NCBI GenBank assembly: GCA_028284565.1
Contig: JANQRM010000548.1
Location: forward strand, 1-7,628
Source: Anaerolineae bacterium
Lineage (GTDB): Bacteria > Chloroflexota > Anaerolineae > Aggregatilineales > Phototrophicaceae
Reading direction: 5' to 3'
Length of the DNA stretch: 7,628 nt
In this document: piece by piece, positions 1-5,483 of the stretch
Position numbering within the stretch: position 1 is the stretch's first letter
Layout of the letters: each line of letters begins with the position of its first letter
Made by a program: the position numbers and the translations under genes
Notes under the pieces: generated by a model
What the model saw: the letters and a program-made list of their open reading frames with translations, nothing else
What the model was told of the DNA's origin: nothing
The model's database searches: none

Positions 1-507
1 TTCCTCCACATAGACAGCCAGCAAGGGTTCCATTGACTCCTCGACGCGATAGCCATTCTCGCGCAACCAACTCAGGACTTCGGTAGCATCTTCACTCCCT
101 AATATGGCAAAGTCATAAGGACCGACTTGCCCTTCTTCGACGAACATGGCATCACCGCCTCCGCCACCACGCCCATAATAGCCGAAGATATTGCGACAAT
201 AATTGGGCGGTTGGATAAAGCGCGCTTCGGTCAGTTGTTGGAGTGTATTCATCGAAAAGACATTGCCCACGCCGAGTTCGGGAACGGATGGAACGGGGAG
301 TATCCAGCTAAAGTCTTCCGCCGCACCTTGATAGTTGATGCCAACGGTGGTGGTAATCGTGCCATCGCCATTCACAGTAAAGATGATGCGTTCCGCGCTC
401 TGGTCAATGGGTGTATTCGTGCAGAAAAATCCTCCACATGCCGAGACAATAATCGTCACACCGAGACTGGCAAGTGAAATGGTGAGCAATAACAACCATC
501 TTTTCAT
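1..507 (-). CDS. DUF2330 domain exported protein, 3' part missing (runs off left edge)
   Basis: The minus-strand frame is open from the ATG at 507-505 to the window edge (169 codons, no stop), so the C-terminus lies outside. The N-terminus has a short basic start (KRW), a hydrophobic stretch at residues 5-23, then VSAC at 21-24, which reads as a lipobox or signal-peptidase site. It continues into CGGFFC (24-29) and an ERIIFTVNGDG segment. Further landmarks are FSWILPVPSVPEL, a run of five glycines after GRG, and EEGQVGPYDFAILGSEDA followed by WLRENGY. From memory these are hallmarks of DUF2330, a family of secreted or membrane-attached bacterial proteins of unknown function. A Shine-Dalgarno GAGGA (plus-strand 512-516) lies four bases upstream of the ATG. 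Export and family are well supported; lipid anchoring is less certain because Cys24 may be a conserved structural cysteine. The gene is divergent from the MaoC gene. Confidence 0.88.
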   Translation of the reverse strand, partial: MKRWLLLLTISLASLGVTIIVSACGGFFCTNTPIDQSAERIIFTVNGDGTITTTVGINYQGAAEDFSWILPVPSVPELGVGNVFSMNTLQQLTEARFIQPPNYCRNIFGYYGRGGGGGDAMFVEEGQVGPYDFAILGSEDATEVLSWLRENGYRVEESMEPLLAVYVEE

Positions 508-539
508 AAGTTCCTCTTGTCTAACTGATTAGCGTTTTC

Positions 540-569
540 AGTATACGGTAAAATCGACGCAGTTGGAAA
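540..569 (-). promoter_or_regulatory. Candidate promoter of the DUF2330 gene
   Basis: On the minus strand a TATACT -10 hexamer (plus 540-545) is preceded by TTTCCA (plus 564-569) with an 18-base spacer. The predicted start of transcription would leave a leader of about 25-30 bases before the Shine-Dalgarno and ATG. The -10 is good; the -35 matches TTGACA at four of six positions. This is inference from sequence only. Confidence 0.35.
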
Positions 570-616
570 CTCGCATTGTGTAGTCGTCAGGTGAAGTATC
601 AGTTACTCGCCGTCTT

Positions 617-624
617 GCTATACG
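617..624 (+). promoter_or_regulatory. Weak extended -10 promoter candidate for the MaoC gene
   Basis: TGCTATACG at 616-624 resembles an extended -10 element (TGnTATAAT). No good -35 is seen 16-18 bases upstream. It lies about 70 bases before the ATG at 694. Weak support only. Confidence 0.22.
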
Positions 625-693
625 GGACTGCCACTACGTAAGCGAAAATGGTATCCTCATGGGACGTTGATTCGATGACAGAAAGGCGCGAGG

Positions 694-1152
694 ATGCCCG
701 GCAAATATTATGATGACTTTGAAGTGGGGATGCTCATCAAGCACGACTTGGGGCGCACGATTACGGAGATGGATAACGTCCTATTCAATGGGCTGACGAT
801 GAATAACCAACCCTTGCATCTGAATGAGGACTTTGCCAGCCGAAGCCCCTTTGGTCGGCGGATTGTGAATGGCATCTTCACGATGGGCGTGGTCGTGGGC
901 ATTACGGTTGGAGATTTAACCGCGGGGACAATTATCGCCAATTTGGGCTATGAAAGCGTAACTCATCCGCACCCGCTATATCATGGGGATACCGTGTATG
1001 TGGATACGGAAATTACAGCAATGCGGGAAAGCAAGTCTCGCCCTAATACGGGAATCGTCACGATGAAGCATTTGGGGCGTAATCAAGTCGGTGAAGTCGT
1101 GATTGAAGTCACCCGTTCTGCTCTCTTCCTCAAGCGTCCAACAGAGGATTAA
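694..1152 (+). CDS. MaoC family dehydratase (single hotdog domain)
   Basis: This 152-residue protein is the length of a one-domain MaoC-type hotdog enoyl-CoA hydratase or dehydratase. Such proteins act in the cytoplasm and add water to, or remove it from, acyl-CoA thioesters. Visible landmarks are YYDDFEVG at the N-terminus, the hydratase region FNGLTMNNQPLHLNEDF (31-47), SPFGRRIVNG (51-60), and the PHPLYHGDTVYVDTEI and RESKSRP segments typical of the subfamily that includes mesaconyl-CoA-hydratase-like and mycobacterial MaoC proteins. In the R-hydratase signature GDxNPLH the position of the catalytic Asp is Asn37, while His42 is kept. GAAAGG (681-686) lies seven bases upstream of the ATG and fixes the start. 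The substrate cannot be told from the sequence; no acyl-CoA partner genes are adjacent. The stop codon overlaps that of the convergent WD40 gene. Confidence 0.92.
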   Translation: MPGKYYDDFEVGMLIKHDLGRTITEMDNVLFNGLTMNNQPLHLNEDFASRSPFGRRIVNGIFTMGVVVGITVGDLTAGTIIANLGYESVTHPHPLYHGDTVYVDTEITAMRESKSRPNTGIVTMKHLGRNQVGEVVIEVTRSALFLKRPTED

Positions 1153-2075
1153 TTTTCGACTGCCCAAATCGAGACGACATTATCCCCACCAGCTGAGGCA
1201 AGGAGTGTGCCGTCGGCATTAAAACAGGTTGCTAGGACAGGTTTCGTATGCGCTTTGAGAGTGTGGATTTGCCTATCTTCGGACATATCCCAAACTTTCA
1301 CTAGACAATCGCGCCCCCCTGATGCGAGTAGGTGTCCATTGGGTGAAAAGGCGATGCAATCTGTGCCGTGGGTATGAGCTTGCAAGATGACGGTTTCTTT
1401 GGCTTCGTACAAATCCCACAGGCGAATAGTCATATCTTTACTGGCGGAAGCCACCAAACTCCCACCGGGACTCATTTCTAATCCCCGCACCCAATCGTCA
1501 TGTTCACCCAGTATTGTCCCTTTGATTTCACCTTTAATGTCCCACAAGCGAATCGTTTTATCCCAACTGCTGGAGACAATCAAGTTGCCATCGAGACCGA
1601 ATTGCACATCCGTTACGGGGAGCGTATGCCCTTCGAGCTTGGCAGTATGTTGCGTATCTGCCAATTGCCAGATATTGATGATTGTATCGACCCCACAGGA
1701 GGTAAGATACTGACTATCGCGGTCAAAGCATAAGCCTTCGATCGCATCTGTATGCCCTTCGATGGTCTTGACTTCGGTGACTCGCCCTTCATCATCCATC
1801 TCCCACAATTTGATGGTGGTATCGGCACTGCCCGTTGCCAGCCATTGTCCATCAGGGCTAAAGGCAATGCTCTTCACAGGTCCTGCATGACTGCTCAACA
1901 GTTGGTCGGGTTTATCCCCAAAGGAATCAACATAGAGGGCTACCCCTGTCGCGCTTGCAATAGCGAGGGTTTTACCAGAAGGTGACCATTGTAATTGCGA
2001 GATCCAACCATGTTTGGTCTGCATAATAGGCTGGAGTTGTTTCACATTGGCAACTGAAATTTCTGCGTAATCCAT
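1149..2075 (-). CDS. WD40 repeat protein, complete seven-bladed beta-propeller
   Basis: The 308-residue protein consists almost wholly of WD40 repeats. Seven units are visible, each about 40 residues. The first starts near residue 24 (WISQLQWSPSGK, degenerate end). The next six each begin with a His-containing turn (HAGPV, HTDAI, HTLPV, HDDWV, HTHGT, HTKPV) and end in a WD-like dipeptide (LWE, IWQ, LWD, LWD, VWD, IWA). Seven blades close a single propeller, a scaffold for protein-protein contacts. There is no signal peptide, transmembrane segment, kinase or caspase-like domain, so it is a soluble stand-alone propeller of unknown partner. An AAAGGA lies about 12 bases before the ATG, a rather long spacing. 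It follows the pterin dehydratase gene by 44 bases on the same strand, probably in one operon. Its TAA overlaps the TAA of the MaoC gene. Confidence 0.93.
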   Translation of the reverse strand: MDYAEISVANVKQLQPIMQTKHGWISQLQWSPSGKTLAIASATGVALYVDSFGDKPDQLLSSHAGPVKSIAFSPDGQWLATGSADTTIKLWEMDDEGRVTEVKTIEGHTDAIEGLCFDRDSQYLTSCGVDTIINIWQLADTQHTAKLEGHTLPVTDVQFGLDGNLIVSSSWDKTIRLWDIKGEIKGTILGEHDDWVRGLEMSPGGSLVASASKDMTIRLWDLYEAKETVILQAHTHGTDCIAFSPNGHLLASGGRDCLVKVWDMSEDRQIHTLKAHTKPVLATCFNADGTLLASAGGDNVVSIWAVEN

Positions 2076-2119
2076 TGTCTTGTGCAGTCCTTTTGATGAT
2101 CGCTTTGTTAATAATTGCG

Positions 2120-2413
2120 CTAGGGATAGGGAATGGCATCAATCGACTCGGCAATATCGAAGTCGATTTTGGTCAGCTTATTGCCCGCATCGTGTGTCGT
2201 GAAGGACACCGTGACCTTGCGCCATCCGATGTGCAAATCAGGATGATGGTCAAAACCTTCCGCAATCGTCCCAATGGTTGTCGCAAAGGCAAGTCCAGCA
2301 AGGTAAGAATCTAATTGGAAGATCTTGGTGATTTGGTCACCCGTGCGCTCCCAACCATCGAGTTTTGACAACCGTTCCAAAATCTCTGCGTCATTTAAGG
2401 GTGTACGTGCCAT
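2120..2413 (-). CDS. Pterin-4a-carbinolamine dehydratase (4a-hydroxytetrahydrobiopterin dehydratase)
   Basis: At 97 residues this matches the usual length of the PCD/DCoH family, which dehydrates 4a-hydroxytetrahydropterin after aromatic amino acid hydroxylation. The active-site signature is complete: E52-x3-H56-H57-P58-x5-W64-x9-H74, followed by D84. His56, His57 and His74 correspond to the three catalytic histidines. A strong Shine-Dalgarno GGAGG (plus 2421-2425) lies seven bases before the ATG. The gene sits between ppa (53-base gap) and the WD40 gene (44-base gap), all on the minus strand, suggesting co-transcription. No phenylalanine hydroxylase gene is in the window, so the pterin substrate in vivo is open; some bacterial homologues are thought to serve other pterin cofactors. 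The symbol phhB is used for such genes, but is withheld here because the hydroxylase partner is not seen. Confidence 0.95.
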   Translation of the reverse strand: MARTPLNDAEILERLSKLDGWERTGDQITKIFQLDSYLAGLAFATTIGTIAEGFDHHPDLHIGWRKVTVSFTTHDAGNKLTKIDFDIAESIDAIPYP

Positions 2414-2466
2414 GGATTATCCTCCAGCTCATAATTCCATCATAACAGAAAGTTGTCTCAAAAAGC

Positions 2467-3012
2467 CTAGATGTTGAGAGGTGGGAATTTTTGGCGATAG
2501 CGATTCATCGAGTCGCTGATGGCTTGCTGGGCTTCTGTCGTGCCGACCCAACCCTCATTTTCGACATTTGCCCCCTCCAGTTGCTTATAGGTCATGAAGA
2601 AGTGTGAGACTTCTTTGATGAAATGCGACGGCACATCGTCAAAGGCTTGCAGATGCTCGAAGTTGGGGTCTGTTGCCGGCACACCGAGCACTTTATAATC
2701 GGATTCGCCCCCATCAATCATCTTGAACATGCCCAAGACCCGCGTCTCCACGACACAGCCGGGAAAGGTCGCTTCGTTCATCATCACCAGAATATCCGTT
2801 GGGTCGCCATCTTCAAAGAAGGTTTGGGGGATAAAGCCATAATCTCCCGGATAATGAAGGGGGCTATACAACACGCGGTCGAGCTTGATGATGCCCGCTG
2901 ATTTGCTATATTCGTACTTGTTGCGACTACCTTTGGGGACTTCAATCACTGCGTAGACAATATACGGAGGTTGAGGTCCTGATGCCAAGTTATGCCATAA
3001 ATGTAAAGTCAT
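2467..3012 (-). CDS. ppa: Inorganic pyrophosphatase (family I, soluble)
   Basis: This protein hydrolyses pyrophosphate to two phosphates in the cytoplasm, pulling forward nucleic acid, protein and lipid synthesis. It has 181 residues, as usual for bacterial family I enzymes. Landmarks are IEVPKGSRNKYEYSK (23-37), YPGDYGFIPQT (54-64) and the signature DGDPTDIL (68-75), in which Asp68, Asp70 and Asp73 are metal ligands or catalytic acids. The acidic DGGESDYKVLGVP loop (100-112) supplies further metal ligands. Glu24, Lys32 and Tyr58 fit conserved active-site positions. GGAGG sits only four bases upstream of the ATG at 3012, a tight but usable spacing. It appears to be the first gene of an operon with the pterin dehydratase and WD40 genes, and it is divergent from the HtrA-type protease across a 150-base region. 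Confidence 0.97.
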   Translation of the reverse strand: MTLHLWHNLASGPQPPYIVYAVIEVPKGSRNKYEYSKSAGIIKLDRVLYSPLHYPGDYGFIPQTFFEDGDPTDILVMMNEATFPGCVVETRVLGMFKMIDGGESDYKVLGVPATDPNFEHLQAFDDVPSHFIKEVSHFFMTYKQLEGANVENEGWVGTTEAQQAISDSMNRYRQKFPPLNI

Positions 3013-3064
3013 TTTGCCTCCAAGTATAAAAAGTTCTAAAAAAAAGCATCCAAAACCGCCTGAG

Positions 3065-3105
3065 TTTACATTTCCTTTACATCTTATTCAGCAATTTCTT
3101 ATACG
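3065..3105 (+). promoter_or_regulatory. Promoter of the HtrA-type gene with TTTACA direct repeat
   Basis: TTTACA (3076-3081) and TATACG (3100-3105) with an 18-base spacer form a plausible sigma-70 type promoter for the protease gene, about 55 bases before its ATG. A second copy, TTTACA at 3065-3070, lies exactly 11 bases upstream of the first, one helical turn. The pair TTTACA-N5-TTTACA overlaps the -35 and resembles a binding site for an OmpR/PhoB-class response regulator. The promoter is a fair call; the regulator site is inference. Confidence 0.45.
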
Positions 3106-3162
3106 ATAAAGGTATCTTCACAGGAGTATACTAGACGAAATCGTAGAAAGGAAAGCAAAACC

Positions 3163-4239
3163 ATGCAACGTGGTTTCAGAATTCTCGTCTTTGGTGTCGC
3201 ACTCATTGTCTTTGGCTTTGCATTCGGCACATCAGTTGTCCCCAGCGTAGCCGAAAATCCTGCTGATTTGGTCACACAATCCGAACAAATCTTCGCGGAT
3301 GTTTATTCAAGAGTTGCGCCTTCGGTAGTGTCGATTACCACCTCAGCCCGCGCTAATGGAACGGAGCAATTCTTCCAAGAGAGTTCGGGTTCGGGCTTTG
3401 TGGTCGATACCCAAGGGCATATCGTTACCAATTTCCATGTGATTGATAACGCCGATCGCATTGAAATTAACTTCTTCGATGGCACCATAGTCGAAGCACA
3501 AGTGGTGGGTCTTGATCCCGACTCCGACCTTGCGGTGATTAAGGTCGATTTGCCAGCCGCGCAATTGCGTCCCGTTCCTTTGGGGAATTCGGATGACTTG
3601 ATTGTGGGACAACGTGTCCTCGCGATTGGTAATCCCTTCAACAAAGATTGGACACTCACATCGGGAATCGTCAGTGCCTTGAACCGCACCATCATCGGCT
3701 TGAATAACTACTCCATTGGTGGAGTTATTCAAACCGATGCGGCGATTAATCCCGGCAATAGTGGTGGACCTTTGCTGAATTTGCGTGGTGAGGTTATTGG
3801 TGTGAATTCCCAAATCGAATTACGTGATGGCGTGCGTCAAAATGCGGGTGTGGGTTATGCGATTCCCAGCAACCTTGTCTCGCGTGTCTTTGGCGATTTG
3901 GTTGCCACCGGTTCGGTGAATTACAGTTATCTCGGCATCAACAGTCGCCCGATTGACCTACAATTCATCCTAGAGAACAACTTGCCCAACAACATTCAAG
4001 GGGTTGCGGTGCGCCAAGTCCGTCCCAATAGCCCCGCGGGCAATGCCGGCTTACAGACACTCGGCAACGGCACGGTGGATATTATCACCGCGATTGATGG
4101 TGTTCCGATTAACAGCTTTGAAGAGTTGGTCGGCTACCTGTCCATTTACCCAAAACCGGGCGAAACCGTCAACCTTACCGTCTATCGGGGTGGTCAGTTG
4201 ATTGTTCTACCCGTTCTGCTACAGGCACGACCTTCTTAA
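3163..4239 (+). CDS. HtrA/DegP-type trypsin-like serine protease with one PDZ domain
   Basis: The 358-residue protein has the standard HtrA layout. A basic start with a hydrophobic segment (residues 7-26) ending in SVA|EN acts as an export signal or membrane anchor. A trypsin-like domain spans about 45-245 and a C-terminal PDZ domain about 254-350 begins with the YLGI loop (256-259). The catalytic triad is intact: His92 in TNFHVI, Asp122 in DSDLAVIK and Ser200 in GNSGGPLL. The oxyanion-region GSGFVV (76-81) is also present. Such enzymes degrade or refold damaged proteins outside the cytoplasmic membrane; the PDZ domain binds C-termini and steers activity. AAGGA (3148-3152) lies ten bases before the ATG. 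No two-component genes are adjacent, so stress regulation is not shown here. A hairpin follows the gene. The symbol htrA would suit at family level; which paralogue it is cannot be told. Confidence 0.96.
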   Translation: MQRGFRILVFGVALIVFGFAFGTSVVPSVAENPADLVTQSEQIFADVYSRVAPSVVSITTSARANGTEQFFQESSGSGFVVDTQGHIVTNFHVIDNADRIEINFFDGTIVEAQVVGLDPDSDLAVIKVDLPAAQLRPVPLGNSDDLIVGQRVLAIGNPFNKDWTLTSGIVSALNRTIIGLNNYSIGGVIQTDAAINPGNSGGPLLNLRGEVIGVNSQIELRDGVRQNAGVGYAIPSNLVSRVFGDLVATGSVNYSYLGINSRPIDLQFILENNLPNNIQGVAVRQVRPNSPAGNAGLQTLGNGTVDIITAIDGVPINSFEELVGYLSIYPKPGETVNLTVYRGGQLIVLPVLLQARPS

Positions 4240-4269
4240 ATTCGCAGGTACCTGTTCCCCTCCCTATTG

Positions 4270-4297
4270 ATCCGACTCGTCATCTGACGGGTCGGAT
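4270..4297 (+). terminator. Hairpin between convergent genes, probable terminator
   Basis: The inverted repeat ATCCGAC-T-CGTC, loop ATCT, GACG-G-GTCGGAT forms a 12-pair stem with one U-G pair and a four-base loop, 30 bases after the protease stop codon. It is followed on the plus strand by TGGGTTT, only a weak T-run. It lies between two convergent genes (4239 and 4327), so it may end transcription from both sides, though the minus-strand side has no T-run. Confidence 0.6.
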
Positions 4298-4326
4298 TGG
4301 GTTTGATATACCATCTCGCTTAGTTA

Positions 4327-5391
4327 CTAGGGTGCAATGACTTCCCAGACGGTGCCACCGGGGACAATATGCAAGACAGTGGTATCGGCACTCGACACAT
4401 ATAAATCTTCACGGTCTTGGCGCGCCGGAGCTGTCTGTAACAAGCCATCGAAGACATTTGCCTCTTCAATCCCCAAACCCAGCCGATTTCGCACGGTATC
4501 ATTCCCACGCCACAAAAAGCCAATCTGACGCAAGGGTTGGAAAAAGCCGGGGGGTGGAATAAAGTTCTCTTCTGATTCAGGATGAATTTCTGGGTCGAAG
4601 GCATTGTTGAAGGCGAGCCATGTCGGTTCTGCACCATCGTTGAACAGCACATAGACTATATCCCGTGATTCGATATAAAGCGCGCGTCCCCGTTCAAAGA
4701 TTTGCTCAGTGATTTGGCTGGGTTCGGCTTCGGTTGCTGGACAATCATTAGGTGCTGGAATAAAGAACCATACAATTGGGCATTGAATCGGTAGACTCAA
4801 TGCCATTTCGTTATAGGTGTCCTCTTCACCGACAGTCAGCAAGAAGTTCAAATCCCCACGGTCTTGGCTGGAGATACGAATCGGCAAACTGCTATCTGGC
4901 GGGACATTCCAGACTTGTGAGCGACTTCCATCCGCATCAATCCGATAAATCACGGCACTATCCACACCCCGCACCGACCAATAGAGCGTCACTTCGCCAC
5001 CGGGCGCAACGGACAAGACATCGGAAGTGAAAAATTCAATCCGCGCCGCATTGGGATTAAAGACTCGTGTGGCGGTGGGTTCATTGGGAGCAAGCGTGCG
5101 AGTCGGTCCTAATAAGGGGGTAGGCGATGGTCCGCCAGTGGCATCCGCGCGTTGTGTTGGGCGCACGGTTGGGGTGGCATTGCGTCCCGGCGTGTTCGTG
5201 GCGGATGGGGTGAAGGTCGCGGTTTCGGTTGGGCGTTGTGTGGGAATCACCTGCTCTGCCGTTGCACTACAGGCAGTGATAAGCAATACAATAACACCTA
5301 AGAAAATCCAATTTGATACTGATATAGAGGGTGATTTAAGTAAGGGCGTACAGCTGTACGCCCCTACAAGTTTTTTTATTTTCAAGTTCAT
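4327..5391 (-). CDS. Lipoprotein with Thr/Pro-rich linker, Ig-like module and conserved C-terminal module
   Basis: The 354-residue protein starts with an unusually long leader. The hydrophobic core is at 28-40 and the lipobox ITAC places the lipidated Cys at 41. Residues 42-113 are low-complexity, rich in Thr, Pro, Ala and Arg, a typical cell-surface spacer. Residues 115-203 look like a beta-sandwich (ARIEFFTSD, VAPGGEVTLYWSVRGVDSAVI, LNFLLTVG), as in Ig-like modules common in Chloroflexota. The C-terminal part opens with CPIVWFFIPAPNDC (204-217, possible disulfide), then QIFERGRALY, DIVYVLFNDG and VRNRLGLGIEEANVFDGLLQ. I recognise this pattern from other Chloroflexota exported proteins, but know no function for it. 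Residues 9-17 are encoded by a palindromic repeat. No ATG, GTG or TTG lies between the palindrome and the hydrophobic core, so the ATG at 5391 is preferred although no strong Shine-Dalgarno is seen. It lies 92 bases downstream of the Uma2 gene on the same strand. Confidence 0.85.
   Translation of the reverse strand: MNLKIKKLVGAYSCTPLLKSPSISVSNWIFLGVIVLLITACSATAEQVIPTQRPTETATFTPSATNTPGRNATPTVRPTQRADATGGPSPTPLLGPTRTLAPNEPTATRVFNPNAARIEFFTSDVLSVAPGGEVTLYWSVRGVDSAVIYRIDADGSRSQVWNVPPDSSLPIRISSQDRGDLNFLLTVGEEDTYNEMALSLPIQCPIVWFFIPAPNDCPATEAEPSQITEQIFERGRALYIESRDIVYVLFNDGAEPTWLAFNNAFDPEIHPESEENFIPPPGFFQPLRQIGFLWRGNDTVRNRLGLGIEEANVFDGLLQTAPARQDREDLYVSSADTTVLHIVPGGTVWEVIAP
5340..5367. repeat. Palindromic repeat inside the lipoprotein leader region
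   Basis: The 20 bases at 5344-5363 are a perfect palindrome with half-site GGGCGTACAG. It extends to 28 bases (5340-5367, GTA and TAC outer arms) with one mismatched pair. The form 'GTAGGGGCGn...nCGCCC' resembles short palindromic repeats that I recall as dispersed in cyanobacterial and Chloroflexota genomes. That resemblance is from memory and not checked. On the minus strand it is translated as residues 9-17 of the lipoprotein. On the plus strand it is followed, after AAG, by seven T's. Confidence 0.75.
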
Positions 5392-5446
5392 TCAAAATCT
5401 AACCGCTCACAGCTTGTCGAACAGTATCGGCTACTATCCTAGCAAA

Positions 5447-5474
5447 ACTAACAACTAATCACTAACAACTATAA
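5447..5474. repeat. Two tandem copies of a 14-base A/C-rich unit
   Basis: ACTAACAACTAATC (5447-5460) is followed directly by ACTAACAACTATAA (5461-5474); the first eleven bases are identical. It fills part of the 92-base gap between the Uma2 stop and the lipoprotein start. No function is evident. Confidence 0.5.
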
Positions 5475-5483
5475 ACTTTTCAT

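Noticed and set aside
127..477. Plus-strand open frame of 116 codons
   Set aside because: It lies antisense to the DUF2330 gene, whose minus-strand translation matches a known family along its whole length. The plus-strand product has no recognisable motif.
3013..3030. TATACT close to the ppa start as its -10
   Set aside because: It lies only 13 bases before the ATG and would put the ribosome binding site at or before the start of transcription; no -35 at normal spacing was found.
3343..3813. Minus-strand open frame of 156 codons
   Set aside because: It is a shadow of the HtrA protease domain, which carries an intact catalytic triad on the plus strand.
4245..4254. CAGGTACCTG, a perfect 10-base palindrome six bases after the protease stop
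   Set aside because: It has no loop and no T-run and is short enough to occur by chance; the hairpin at 4270-4297 is the better terminator candidate.
5027..5458. Plus-strand open frame of 143 codons rich in Val, Gly and Arg
   Set aside because: It is the complement of the Thr/Pro-rich linker and signal peptide of the lipoprotein; its composition follows from the codon bias of that linker.
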